A DNA stretch of 64,000 nt, taken from DASRDB01 sp035652815 (lineage in GTDB: Bacteria > Chloroflexota > Ktedonobacteria > Ktedonobacterales > Ktedonobacteraceae). Below the pieces are notes generated by a model. It was not told the origin of the DNA. It saw nothing but the letters and a program-made list of their open reading frames with translations, and ran no database searches. Location of the stretch: assembly GCA_035652815.1 (NCBI GenBank), contig DASRDB010000022.1, positions 372,001-436,000 of the forward strand, read 5' to 3'. Shown piece after piece: positions 50,695 to 60,586 of the stretch (within the stretch, counting starts at the first letter, position 1; every line of letters starts with the position of its first letter). The position numbers were made by a program, and so were the translations under genes.

Positions 50695-52635
50695 TCAAAT
50701 GTTTTGCTTGACGCTTTGCTGTTCGCGCAGCATGGTGACAAGCCTGCTAACGATATCATAGCGGCCATACGAAGGCATCAGGTAGACGCCCTGCACCAGG
50801 TTCTGCGCAGATGCCAGCAGTTCCTGGGCCATGCGCAGTCCTTCTTCGTGGCCGTGTTCGCCCGCGAGGCGCATGCGGGTACGCACCTGCTCAGGAATTG
50901 TGATGCCGGGAACTTCGTTATGCAGGTACTCGGCATGGCGCGAACTATGGAGCGGTATGCAGCCGAGTATCAATGGAATGGGTGGTGTGCCAACACGATC
51001 CAGGAAGCGCAGCAGCGGGTCTAGCTCATAGATGGGCTGCGTCATGATGAACTGCGCGCCAGCTTCAATCTTGCGGTAATATTTGTCGATCTCCTGCTCA
51101 ACCTGTTCTGCGGTCATATTGAGATTGAGCGCGGCTCCGATATGGAAGGAGCTTTTTGCGCCGATGGAAGAACCTGCGGCATCGTGTCCTTCGTTCATAC
51201 CGCGTAAGACCGCTATCAGGCCAACCGAGTCTACGTTCCAGACGCCGGTAGTGTTGGGGTAGTCACCAACACGCAGAGGGTCGCCGGTGAGTGCCAGGAT
51301 GTTGCGTATACCGAGTGCGTGCGCGCCAAGCAGATCAGATTGCAGCGCCATCAAATTTCGGTCGCGGGTGGTGAAATGGATGATGGTTTCCATGTCGAGA
51401 TGGTCTTGCAGCAGGCGTGCAAGGGCGATGCAGCTCATGCGGACGCGGGCCATCGGACTATCCGCGATGTTGATGCAATCAACGCCAGCTTCTTTCAAAA
51501 GCGCTGCCCCTTCAAGCATTTTCGCAGGATTGAGGCCCTTTGGCGGGTCCAGTTCGGCGCTAATGATAAAGGCTCCGTTGGAGAGCTTTTCCTGCATGGA
51601 TGTAAGTGTGCCTTCCTGTGGCAGGATGATCTCTTCTTCCAGCAGTTTAGCGATGGTGATTTGTGGGCTTGAGATGGCCTCAGCACTGGCTTTTTGGGCG
51701 ATATCCGACGCGACTTGCTGGATACCCAGGTGTTCGTCGAGAGCTTTGCGCATGGCGGCGATATGGTGTGGAGTTGTGCCGCAGCAGCCACCAATCAGAT
51801 GAACACCTGCTTGCGCGAAGCGCAGAGTGTAGTCTGCAAAGTAGTCGGGTGTAGCCATGTAGAAGAAACGGTTGCCGATGCGCGTTGGCAAACCGGCGTT
51901 GGGCTGCGCTGAAAAAATCTGCTGAGCCGCCTGTTCATCGCGCAGTTTCTCAACGGCTGTGATCATTTCTTGTAGCGCGTCGAGCGTAGCGGCCGGGCCA
52001 ACGCTGCAATTCGCGCCGATGACATCGACGCCCAGATCATAGAGGACAGAGGCAACACGGGTTGCAGACTGGCCAGAGAGCGTATGTCCATCTTCATAGA
52101 AGCTCATCTGTGCGACGATGGGAAGCCCGCCAACTTCCTGAGCGGCCAGCACCGCCTGCCTCAGTTCGGCCAGACTGGAGAATGTTTCGAGGATGACCAG
52201 GTCCGCGCCACCTACCAGCAGGGCCTCGATCTGCTCGCGAAAGATGGAGCGCAACTCTTGCAGGCGATGCTCATCTGGTGCTTGTAGGGGACGACCTGTG
52301 GGGCCTACCGCTCCCGCAATATAGACAGGCCGACCGGAGATTTCACGTGCCTCGCGGGCAAGGCGAGCAGCCTGTCTGTTGATTTCGCGCACCTTGTCTG
52401 CCATATTATACGCTTCCAGCTTGGCGCGATTTGCTCCGAAAGAATTGGTTTCGATGATTTCGGCACCGGCGGATATGTATTCCTGGTGAATGCCGAGAAT
52501 CATATCTGGCCGTGAGAGGTTTAGCGCGTCAAAACATTGTTCGTAAGTGATGCCGCGCGCGTACAGCAGCGTTCCCATTGCGCCATCACATAATACTGGC
52601 CTCTGGCGAAGTTGTGAAAGTAGCGGGTGTTCCAT
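50695..52635 (-). CDS. Bifunctional homocysteine S-methyltransferase / methylenetetrahydrofolate reductase
   Basis: A 646-residue fusion. Residues 1-310 are a zinc-dependent homocysteine methyltransferase (LCDGAMGTLLYARG, AGAEIIETNSFGANR, VIGANCSVGP and the CC pair in HLIGGCCGTTPHHIA). Residues about 350-640 are an FAD-dependent MetF-type reductase (FIISAELDPPKGLNP, MTQPIYELDPLLRFLD). Such YitJ-like fusions regenerate methionine using 5-methyl-THF made in the same protein. ATG has AGAGGAAT ahead. It precedes infC by 90 bases on the same strand, without an obvious terminator in between. Confidence 0.94.
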   Translation of the reverse strand: MEHPLLSQLRQRPVLCDGAMGTLLYARGITYEQCFDALNLSRPDMILGIHQEYISAGAEIIETNSFGANRAKLEAYNMADKVREINRQAARLAREAREISGRPVYIAGAVGPTGRPLQAPDEHRLQELRSIFREQIEALLVGGADLVILETFSSLAELRQAVLAAQEVGGLPIVAQMSFYEDGHTLSGQSATRVASVLYDLGVDVIGANCSVGPAATLDALQEMITAVEKLRDEQAAQQIFSAQPNAGLPTRIGNRFFYMATPDYFADYTLRFAQAGVHLIGGCCGTTPHHIAAMRKALDEHLGIQQVASDIAQKASAEAISSPQITIAKLLEEEIILPQEGTLTSMQEKLSNGAFIISAELDPPKGLNPAKMLEGAALLKEAGVDCINIADSPMARVRMSCIALARLLQDHLDMETIIHFTTRDRNLMALQSDLLGAHALGIRNILALTGDPLRVGDYPNTTGVWNVDSVGLIAVLRGMNEGHDAAGSSIGAKSSFHIGAALNLNMTAEQVEQEIDKYYRKIEAGAQFIMTQPIYELDPLLRFLDRVGTPPIPLILGCIPLHSSRHAEYLHNEVPGITIPEQVRTRMRLAGEHGHEEGLRMAQELLASAQNLVQGVYLMPSYGRYDIVSRLVTMLREQQSVKQNI

Positions 52636-52858
52636 ATTCCTCTTCTTTTTTGTTTCATTGCAATGTTAATATCGTATGCCATTCTATTGTACCTTATTTT
52701 GCTTCTGAGAAAAATGTGGCTGAGAAGTCATTTTCTCTGTTATACTAAAAAGGAATTCAGGCAGAGCAATATGTGCTTGTGCTGTTTTTGAAAGGGAATG
52801 CTCAATGCTGAACAAAAGGACAACGGCGTCCAGATGGAAGTCTGCTGGGCGATAGTAC

Positions 52859-53869
52859 ATGCAAGATTCACGTCCTACTCGAAAGCAACAGCCGCTTATT
52901 GTCGCGATCTGTGGCGATAGCGGCTCGGGAAAGACGACGCTCACAGACGGGATGGTGCGTGTGTTTGGAAAGGAACGCATAACGCATATTTGCCTGGATG
53001 ATTATCATACCCTTGATCGCGCCACACGCATGCGCCTGGGTATTTCCGCGCTTCATCCACAGGCAAATAACTTTCCGTTGATGACCGAACATCTGCGTAG
53101 TCTGGCGCGAGGCGAGTCGGTGGTCAAACCTGTTTATGACCATAAAACGGGAACATTTGGGCCGCAGGAGAGAGTGTCTCCGGCAGAGATTTTGATTGTG
53201 CATGGCCTGCACCCGCTTTTTACGCCGGAATTGCGCAGCCTTGCGCATGTACGTGTTTACCTCGACCCCGAGAAGACGTTGTTGCAGCAGTGGAAGATCA
53301 TGCGTGACAGCACCTCGCGTGGCTACACAGTCGAACAGGTGCGCCAGGAGATTCTGGCCCGTCGCCGCGATAGCCGCCAGTATATTCAGCCCCAAAAACG
53401 TTACGCTGATATTATTATTCGCTTCTCACGCGGTAGCCTGTATTTTCGCACGCGCGACCCGGCGCACCTGGATGCCCGCCTGATCCAGGCTAAGCACGCG
53501 CCACAGGTAGACCTGTCGAAAGTATTGGAGGGCACAACCCGAAATGGCGAGCGCCCATCAGTACGCCTGATCGAGGCCATGTATGATGGAGTGCTGCGGG
53601 ATATACTTGAGATTGACGGCAATATTACTCACCAGAAGGCCTGCGAGCTGGAGGATTGTATCTGGGCGCACATGGAGGAGGCAAGCCACCTGCGACCTGA
53701 CCAATTGAATGTGCTGGGACGCTTTTACGTTGGCAATATTTTGCGCCAGAGCGACCCGCTAGCCCTCACGCAGACGATTTTGCTCTATCATGTCATCAGT
53801 GCGCGGAAGCGGATGATAAATGGTGAGACGCTGGTAAGACCGCCAGAGACGGCGTTGGAACAGGGATAG
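52859..53869 (+). CDS. Phosphoribulokinase-like kinase
   Basis: A 336-residue P-loop kinase. The Walker A loop is G19-D-S-G-S-G-K25-T. What follows matches phosphoribulokinase more closely than uridine kinase: CLDDYHTLDRATRMRLGI, ALHPQANNFPLM, GESVVKPVYDHKTGTFGP, ILIVHGLHPLFT and RRRDSRQYIQPQKRYADI. PRK phosphorylates ribulose-5-phosphate for the Calvin cycle. No RuBisCO or other Calvin gene is within the window, so the metabolic role is open. ATG at 52859 has a weak ribosome site. A strong bidirectional terminator follows. Confidence 0.8.
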   Translation: MQDSRPTRKQQPLIVAICGDSGSGKTTLTDGMVRVFGKERITHICLDDYHTLDRATRMRLGISALHPQANNFPLMTEHLRSLARGESVVKPVYDHKTGTFGPQERVSPAEILIVHGLHPLFTPELRSLAHVRVYLDPEKTLLQQWKIMRDSTSRGYTVEQVRQEILARRRDSRQYIQPQKRYADIIIRFSRGSLYFRTRDPAHLDARLIQAKHAPQVDLSKVLEGTTRNGERPSVRLIEAMYDGVLRDILEIDGNITHQKACELEDCIWAHMEEASHLRPDQLNVLGRFYVGNILRQSDPLALTQTILLYHVISARKRMINGETLVRPPETALEQG

Positions 53870-53880
53870 CAAATAAAAGA

Positions 53881-53904
53881 GGCTCAGGAAAAAACTCCTG
53901 AGCC
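53881..53904. terminator. Bidirectional terminator
   Basis: Perfect 9-bp arms GGCTCAGGA / TCCTGAGCC with a 6-base A-rich loop, TTTT after and AAAAGA before, between the PRK-like gene and the convergent HTH gene. Confidence 0.88.
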
Positions 53905-53909
53905 TTTTG

Positions 53910-54425
53910 TTATCGATTAACTGGCTCAGGAGGCAACAGGCGCGGAATCAGTTCTTGTAGCAACTGCGACCGAGTTTGGGGGTCTACGTCGGTGAGCATT
54001 TTGACCATCTCGTTGACGGAATTCAGCGTGAGTTCAACGCTTTTCGTATGTAATTCAAGTTGCTCGCGTTGTAATTGCAGCCGTTTCTGCTCTAATTCGA
54101 GACGTTCTCGTTCAAGCTTCAGGTTAACGGTGGGCCTGCCTTTGCGTACCGGTTTACTCTCGGATGGAAGTGCGTTTATCACCTCGTTTTCCTCTTCTGC
54201 TCCTGGCAGAGGTGAGGATGGCTGTGGATGTATGTCGTTCTCAGCGGTAGGTGTGGCGGAACGAGAGCGGATATACTTTTCGATGTCACTGGGCCGAAAG
54301 CGCAAGCGATGAGCCACCTTGATGGCGCTCAATTCCTGTCGTTCGACCATGCGTAGCACTGTGCGCGGATTCACATCCAGGCGTTTGGCTACATAACGGA
54401 CATCGACCAGCCTTTCCTCATGCAT
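53910..54425 (-). CDS. HTH_17/excisionase-type DNA-binding protein with coiled coil
   Basis: A 171-residue protein. Residues 1-55 form a MerR/excisionase-type helix-turn-helix: VDVRYVAKRLDVNPRTVLRMV, then ELSAIKVAHRLRFRPSDIEKYI. A low-complexity linker follows, and then a charged coiled coil at about 100-140 (LERERLELEQKRLQLQRE). The rest is a helical tail. It probably oligomerises and binds DNA; target unknown. ATG with AAGGAGAAG. The remnant at 43987-44103 belongs to the same HTH type but is not a close copy. Confidence 0.75.
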   Translation of the reverse strand: MHEERLVDVRYVAKRLDVNPRTVLRMVERQELSAIKVAHRLRFRPSDIEKYIRSRSATPTAENDIHPQPSSPLPGAEEENEVINALPSESKPVRKGRPTVNLKLERERLELEQKRLQLQREQLELHTKSVELTLNSVNEMVKMLTDVDPQTRSQLLQELIPRLLPPEPVNR

Positions 54426-54961
54426 GTAACTTCTCCTTGATAATTGCTGCTAAGGGATGAACGCCGCAACAAGTGATTTTTCAGATAGAGAGCTGCATTC
54501 CGGGGTGCGCATTCCGAAGAAGAGTGATACACCGCTGTTCCTCAAGGTATGAGTACTACACCTTCCAGTATCATCATTTCTAATGGTAACTGACTTTATC
54601 AAGTTTGTCAATGAAAAAGACCTTAAATCATAAATTGGCATTATAAATGCGCTTTTCTACCTATTCTTTTTTGCACAAATTTTCCTGGAAATTTTTCAAT
54701 AATCCCATTGATGAAACGTCATATGAAATATAACGAGGCGGTTAGAGGAAAGGTAACGATGACATGGAGTTTTTTACTGTAATTAATATGTATCTTTAAG
54801 ACAATTTGAAGTGTCGCAAAGATGCTGTTATGTCTTGCAACTATGTCGTGTTAGACAGGCTTGTATATGAGGTAGCCTCTCTCAAAGCTAAATATTCGGA
54901 ACTCACTACTGTAGACGTCCTGGAGCGCGTGCAATTCAATCAACAAAGGAGCAAGCGAGAG
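54426..54961. other. AT-rich intergenic region
   Basis: 536 bases between the divergent HTH and kinase genes. The kinase frame is open back to 54806, but that extension has no ribosome site and no recognisable fold, so I leave it non-coding. The AT-rich stretch 54590-54800 probably contains both promoters; no palindrome or RNA gene was recognised. Confidence 0.45.
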
Positions 54962-56047
54962 ATGAATAGATTCATTCGATCCGATGTAAAGCGCCTGGAT
55001 GAATACCTGTTGAAAGAACAGCTTGCCCAACGTCATGCTGTTGAGGTCTGGCGTGCAAGACACAGGTTACTGGGTTCAGATGCGGTAATCAAAGTGTTAC
55101 GGCTGGATGCGCTAGAAGATGAGCGACAACGCAGACAATTTGGTCGGCAATTTTCACGGGAAGCAAGGATTTTGTCGCGGATGAACCATCCCCATATTGT
55201 GCATTTCCGTGAGTATAAAGAGACGGCGAATCTCCGGTATATCGTGATGGAACACGCGCCATTTGGTTCTCTGGCGAATCGTTATCCTCTGGGAAGCGTG
55301 ATGCCGTTACCCTTGATCGTTAGCAGCGTCCATCAGATAAGTAGCGCTTTACATCATCTGCATAGGCGGGGATATATACACCGGGATGTGAAGCCTGGCA
55401 ATGTGTTTCAGGTCAGCAGGCATCGATTGGTCCTCGGTGATTTCGGATTGGCAATCGTGGACAGGAGCCAGGAGTATGACTGGCGATTGGAAATTCCATG
55501 TGGAACGCGCTTTTATATAGCTCCTGAGCAATCCATTGGCATGCCGTATCAGGCCAGCGATCAATATTCATTAGCGGTCATGGTTCATGAGTGGCTATGT
55601 GGAGATTCACCGCCTTTAGATGAAAGCATAGAGACCCTGCTGCGAAGACGCAGACATATGCTTCACCCGCGCTTGCTGGCACATACACTCGAAGTGGCTC
55701 CACAGCTTGAGCGAGTCATTTCCAGGGCTTTACAGCCTGATCCGTTGAACCGTTACCCAACAGTGCCGGATTTCGCGCGGGCATTTGAAAAAGCTGCGCA
55801 ACTGAGCAAGCTTCATTATCCATATGGCGTCCGTCAGAGAAACTATGAGGAATTCGCTGTGCCTGAACAGAGCATTACGCAGCAACGAGCAGTGAGGCTG
55901 CCGGTATCTGAGGAGATGAGGTACAGGGAGCCTGTTCAAACGGTCGAAGGCATTGCAAGGCATTTTGAAGATGAGCATGGTCCTATTGATTGGATTATGC
56001 GCTTCTGGAATGAGAAAATATTGCACAGAACTCCTATATACTCTTGA
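54962..56047 (+). CDS. Cytoplasmic Ser/Thr protein kinase
   Basis: A 361-residue kinase. Catalytic elements are intact: K44 (AVIKVLRL), H140-R-D142 with VKPGNVF, D160-F-G, and GTRFYIAPEQ. The glycine-rich loop is degenerate (QLAQRHAVEVWRA, no GxGxxG), as in some atypical kinases. There is no TM helix. The C-terminal 90 residues after the domain have no recognised fold and end in a Trp/Arg-rich segment (WIMRFWNEKILHR). The ATG at 54962 has AAAGGAGC 9 bases ahead and is preferred to the open frame further up. It precedes the giant membrane-protein locus by 81 bases. Confidence 0.88.
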   Translation: MNRFIRSDVKRLDEYLLKEQLAQRHAVEVWRARHRLLGSDAVIKVLRLDALEDERQRRQFGRQFSREARILSRMNHPHIVHFREYKETANLRYIVMEHAPFGSLANRYPLGSVMPLPLIVSSVHQISSALHHLHRRGYIHRDVKPGNVFQVSRHRLVLGDFGLAIVDRSQEYDWRLEIPCGTRFYIAPEQSIGMPYQASDQYSLAVMVHEWLCGDSPPLDESIETLLRRRRHMLHPRLLAHTLEVAPQLERVISRALQPDPLNRYPTVPDFARAFEKAAQLSKLHYPYGVRQRNYEEFAVPEQSITQQRAVRLPVSEEMRYREPVQTVEGIARHFEDEHGPIDWIMRFWNEKILHRTPIYS

Positions 56048-56128
56048 CCGCTTCTCTCGCTCTCCTTATACTAAGGCAGAGTTGTTGTTTACTGCCTCCT
56101 GGAAGAACGGGAAGAGGGATTCTGCGCG

Positions 56129-59100
56129 TTGAAGAGTAAAGTTCGCTGGCGACCACTGGCTTTGGGAGCAATTGCCGCGCTTGGTCTGGCCCTGCGCCTG
56201 TATGGGTTGGATTGGGACCAGATGCAGGCGCGCTTTCAGCAAATGGCGCGGATGTATGGGTTAAACTTTGCCCAGGGAAATAACTTTCATCCCGATGAGC
56301 GGCAGATCATGTTCCACGTGGTGCAGCTCGCGTGGCCGCAGAGCATCGCGCAATTTTTTGATCCCGCTACCTCACCCTTGAATCCGCATTTTTTCGCCTA
56401 TGGTTCATTCCCGCTCTATTTATTGGCGACGATTGGCAATCTGCTGTCACATATTTCGCCTTCACTTGCCACCTTTGCCAGCTTGACGATCACGGGGCGG
56501 GTTCTCAACGCGCTCTTTGATACGGGTACAATCCTACTCACCGCGTGGCTGGCGTGGTTGCTGATGCCTGATCGCACACCTGAAAGGCGCTATGCATGGG
56601 GCGCAGCCCTGCTCGCTGCCGCGCTGGTGGCATTTACACCATTTCAGATTCAACAATCGCATTTTTATACTGTCGATACCATGTTGCTTTTCTTTGTGGT
56701 GCTGACGATGCTGGCATGTGTGAAGCTGGTGGAGACGGAGCGGCCCTGGCGCTGGGCTGTTATCGCGGGATGCGGCTACGGGCTGGCGATGGCGACCAAG
56801 TTTAGCGCAGCACCATTGGCGGTACCGCTCTTAACGGCCTTAGTGCTGCGCTGGCATCGCGAAGATTTTTATAGCGCGCTGATGCCTGCGCTCCTGTCTT
56901 TCGTCACCACCCTGATTGTATTTGTCATAGCCATGCCCTACGCGCTGCTGGATTTTCCCGAATTCCGCGATCAATTGAGCGTGCAGGGTGATCTGGCGCG
57001 AGGACTGCTCGATTTACCTTATGTGCGCCAGTTCGCAGGCACCGTTCCCTATTTATATGAAGCACAAAATATGCTCCTGTGGGGATTAGGCTTGATGCTT
57101 GGGCTGGCGGTATGTGGCGGCTTGATCTGGCTTGGCTGGCGTATGTGGAAGCGGGAGGGAGGAGCCTGGCTGATTGTATTATCCTGGATCGTCATATATG
57201 GGGGCATCACTGGCAGCTTCTACGTAAAGTTTATGCGCTACATGCTGCCAATCTATCCATTTTTAACGCTGCTGGCCGCCTGCGCGCTGGTCTGGCTGGT
57301 GCTGTTTGCTGGTGAGAAAACGTGGAAGAGGCCAGATGTAATGCGCAGGTTGATGCCGGGACTGGCATATGCAGCAGTGGGGCTGGTATTTGGCGGGACG
57401 ATGTTTCAAGGGCTGGCCCTGCTGAACGTCTACAGCCAGCCGAATACGCGCATTCAGGCTTCGCTGTGGATTTATCAGCATATCAAGCCGGGAAGCACGC
57501 TTACCTATGAACAATGGGACGACCCGCTTCCGGTGGCGGTAGATGGCTACGATCCAGGAATATACTCGCAAGCAGCAACCTTTAACACGCTGGGACAATC
57601 GGGAACGGGGCTTGACTTGTATGGCGATGATACCATACAGAAGGCGCAGGAGCTTGCGAATGAGTTGCCAACCATCGATGCTATTACAATGGCAAGCGAC
57701 CGGTTGGATAAATCGATTCCCCGGCTTCCCGCGCGTTACCCACTCACGATTCATTATTATCAATTGCTCTTTAGCGGCCAGCTAGGGTTTCATCTCGCCG
57801 CTGAATTTGTGGCGCGTCCGAATCTGCTTGGCATTACGCTTGATGATAGCAACGCGGACGAAAGTTATTCAGTTTTCGACCACCCGCATGTGCGCATCTT
57901 TGTGCGCGATACGCCCTATCCTTACACATCTGCTCAGCTTCTGCAAAAGTTGTTACAAGGCGTCAACCTGCCACCGCCTGCTGCGCATCTCTCTGGTGCT
58001 GAGCATTCGCTTCTGCTCAGTACGCAGCAAATCACGGATGACCAGCAGTCGCCGCCCTTTGGACAGCAGTTTCCGGCAGATAGCCTCGCCAATCATTTTC
58101 CTGTCCTTTTCTGGTGGCTCGCGCTACTGGTGCTGGGCTGGCTGGTCTTTCCTCTGGCCTTTCTGGCATTGCGTGGGCTTGCTGATCGAGGGTATCTGTT
58201 TAGCAAAACGCTTGGCCTGATTTTTTTGGGATACGGGGCCTGGATACTGGCCTGTTTACGGATTGTAGCGTTCAGTCATCTATCAATGGTGATGGTCGTG
58301 ATGGGGCTGTGCTGTATAGCGCTGGCCCTTTTTTTATGGCAACGGCGAGCCATAGGATTGTTTTTGCGTGAACATTGGCTGCTGCTGCTTGTCGAGGAGG
58401 GCATTTTTACGCTGGCTTTGCTGGCGATGGTATGGGTGCGTATGCTCAATCCTGATCTCTGGAACGTCTACTATGGCGGCGAGAAGCCGATGGAGCTGGC
58501 CTTTCTCAATGCCATCCTGCGCAGTCCCTACATGCCGCCGTTTGATCCCTGGTTTGCGGGAGGATACATCAACTACTACTATTTTGGCTATATTCTCGTC
58601 GGCGCGCTTATCAAGCTGACCGGCATTATACCTACCGTCGCCTTTAACCTGGCTGTACCTACGCTGTTTGCGCTAACTTTCTGTGGTGTGTTTGCGCTCG
58701 TTTATAGCCTGACGCGGCGTTTTCCGGCTGCCTTTTTGGCTGGCTATCTCGCGGCTGTCGTAGGGAATTTCGATGGGCTGATTCAGTTGAAAGAGCAGCT
58801 TGCTGCCTTTCTGACACGCATGCCAATACCCACCTTTGACTACTGGCGCTCCAGCAGGGTGATTCCGTTTACGATTAACGAGTTTCCGTTCTGGAGCTTT
58901 TTGTTTGCCGACCTGCACCCGCATGTGATTAATATGCCGATCACTATTTTATTGATAGGCCTGATTGTTGCGCTGCTGCTCGGAAGACATGACGAGCAGC
59001 AGTTTTCTTTAGGGCAACGGATTGGAAAGATCATATTATATGTCCTTGTGGCCTTCGCCTTTGGCACAGTGGCCTGCGTCAATCCCTGGGATATGCCTGT

Positions 59101-60445
59101 GTATGGCTTGCTTTTGGGCGTGGTAATGCTGCTGCGAATTTTTTGGCAGACGAGGGGAATGCAGGTCAGGGAGCAGATTATAGCCTATGCGAGAAGTGCG
59201 ACCGGTTTTCTGCTGCTCTGCGGGCTGGCCTACCTGTTCTACTGGCCGTTTTACGCGAACTACCAGCAATTGTACGTGAACGGGCTTGGGCTGGTGCGAA
59301 CGGGAACCACACTGGGGAACTATTTGACGGTCTTCGGCTTTGGCCTGTTCCTGGCGCTGAGTTTTCTGCTTTTCGAGGGATATCGCTGGTTGATTAAGCG
59401 GCGCGAGGTGAGAGGAAGTGGCAAGGGGAACGGTATAGGTAAAAGTGGCAGCGTGAGATGGACGGTTGGCTATCTGTTGTTCTGTGGAATAGCGTTTATT
59501 GCTGCTGCATTAGCAGGTTTGAAAGCGTTGCTCCTGATGATGTTGTTCGGCGGTTTGCTCTTGTTTTCGTTACATATACGCTCTACGAGCATGGTGATGA
59601 AGGCAAGCAGTGTGCAAAAGACGTTCATGGGTGAGATCAGGGAACTGACAAATGTACATGTTGCCTATCTCTTACTCCTGCTCGGGCTGAGTATAAGTCT
59701 GGGGATGGAAGTGGTCTACGTGCGCGATTTTTTGGATGGCGGAGTATTTGAGCGCATGAATACGGTCTTTAAATTTTCGATACCGGTCTGGTTTTTCCTG
59801 GCAATCGGTGGAGCATTGGCTGTACATCATCTCTGGAAGCATATGCGACAGGGTGTGAGGCGCGTCTGGACGCTTTTTTTTACTCTGCTGCTGGCCGGTT
59901 GCTCGGTATTCCTCCCTCTGGGAACAGCTTCGCGGGTGAATGACCATCAGGCCTGGATAGCGGAACAGCCACCGGTAAAAAGCGCGAATTATACTCCGAC
60001 ACTGGATGGAATGGCTTTTATGCGTGCGTGGTATCCCGGAGATGCCGAGGCGATTAGCTGGATGAACGAGTATATTTCAGGTTCGCCCGTGATTCTGGAG
60101 GCCGCCGCGCCGCTTTCGTACACGTGGTTTGGGCGTGTCGCTGTTTACACGGGCCTGCCGGATGTATTGGGCTGGCTCGATCACGAACAAGAACAGCGTT
60201 ATGGCGATACCCTATTGAATAGACTCACAGATATTGCTATTATGTATACAACTCCTGATGTACAGCAGGCTATAGCTCTGCTACATTATTATCATGTGCG
60301 CTATATTTACGTGGGCGAATTGGAGCGGCAGGCCTATGCCGGACAGTCCTTGATTGGCCTGGATAAATTTGAACGCATGGTGGGGGATACGCTGCGACTG
60401 GTCTATCGTACAGGGGGTGTCACCATTTACGAAGTGATAAGATAA
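56129..60445 (+). CDS. GT-C glycosyltransferase-like / Chlor_Arch_YYY (DUF2298) fusion
   Basis: A 1438-residue membrane giant. The N-terminal half (about 1-620) looks like a GT-C/ArnT-PMT-type transferase: LRLYGLDWDQ, then F-H54-P-D-E57-R in the first external loop (the acidic catalytic position of the fold), many TM helices, and an external soluble part (about 440-630). The second half (about 680-1438) is the YYY domain: I814-N-Y-Y-Y-F-G-Y, EFPFWSFLFADLHPHVINMP and RMNTVFKFSIPVW. The start is TTG at 56129 with AGAGGGA upstream; no ATG fits. Such proteins accompany surface glycosylation in Chloroflexi and Archaea; the substrate is unknown. Confidence 0.85.
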   Translation: MKSKVRWRPLALGAIAALGLALRLYGLDWDQMQARFQQMARMYGLNFAQGNNFHPDERQIMFHVVQLAWPQSIAQFFDPATSPLNPHFFAYGSFPLYLLATIGNLLSHISPSLATFASLTITGRVLNALFDTGTILLTAWLAWLLMPDRTPERRYAWGAALLAAALVAFTPFQIQQSHFYTVDTMLLFFVVLTMLACVKLVETERPWRWAVIAGCGYGLAMATKFSAAPLAVPLLTALVLRWHREDFYSALMPALLSFVTTLIVFVIAMPYALLDFPEFRDQLSVQGDLARGLLDLPYVRQFAGTVPYLYEAQNMLLWGLGLMLGLAVCGGLIWLGWRMWKREGGAWLIVLSWIVIYGGITGSFYVKFMRYMLPIYPFLTLLAACALVWLVLFAGEKTWKRPDVMRRLMPGLAYAAVGLVFGGTMFQGLALLNVYSQPNTRIQASLWIYQHIKPGSTLTYEQWDDPLPVAVDGYDPGIYSQAATFNTLGQSGTGLDLYGDDTIQKAQELANELPTIDAITMASDRLDKSIPRLPARYPLTIHYYQLLFSGQLGFHLAAEFVARPNLLGITLDDSNADESYSVFDHPHVRIFVRDTPYPYTSAQLLQKLLQGVNLPPPAAHLSGAEHSLLLSTQQITDDQQSPPFGQQFPADSLANHFPVLFWWLALLVLGWLVFPLAFLALRGLADRGYLFSKTLGLIFLGYGAWILACLRIVAFSHLSMVMVVMGLCCIALALFLWQRRAIGLFLREHWLLLLVEEGIFTLALLAMVWVRMLNPDLWNVYYGGEKPMELAFLNAILRSPYMPPFDPWFAGGYINYYYFGYILVGALIKLTGIIPTVAFNLAVPTLFALTFCGVFALVYSLTRRFPAAFLAGYLAAVVGNFDGLIQLKEQLAAFLTRMPIPTFDYWRSSRVIPFTINEFPFWSFLFADLHPHVINMPITILLIGLIVALLLGRHDEQQFSLGQRIGKIILYVLVAFAFGTVACVNPWDMPVYGLLLGVVMLLRIFWQTRGMQVREQIIAYARSATGFLLLCGLAYLFYWPFYANYQQLYVNGLGLVRTGTTLGNYLTVFGFGLFLALSFLLFEGYRWLIKRREVRGSGKGNGIGKSGSVRWTVGYLLFCGIAFIAAALAGLKALLLMMLFGGLLLFSLHIRSTSMVMKASSVQKTFMGEIRELTNVHVAYLLLLLGLSISLGMEVVYVRDFLDGGVFERMNTVFKFSIPVWFFLAIGGALAVHHLWKHMRQGVRRVWTLFFTLLLAGCSVFLPLGTASRVNDHQAWIAEQPPVKSANYTPTLDGMAFMRAWYPGDAEAISWMNEYISGSPVILEAAAPLSYTWFGRVAVYTGLPDVLGWLDHEQEQRYGDTLLNRLTDIAIMYTTPDVQQAIALLHYYHVRYIYVGELERQAYAGQSLIGLDKFERMVGDTLRLVYRTGGVTIYEVIR

Positions 60446-60586
60446 ATGGTACGGAAAAGGAACATAGTGGGGTCGTTATACGTTTGTATACAGAGACAAA
60501 TCGTAATATGTCTGCTCTATCGAACGTAGATTACTGTAATGTGTCAGATTTATTTCTTACCAATTCAGCAATTGTAGAGAAAGTCT

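Noticed and set aside
54806..54961. N-terminal extension of the third kinase
   Set aside because: In frame, but without a ribosome site; the strong AAAGGAGC sits before the internal ATG at 54962.
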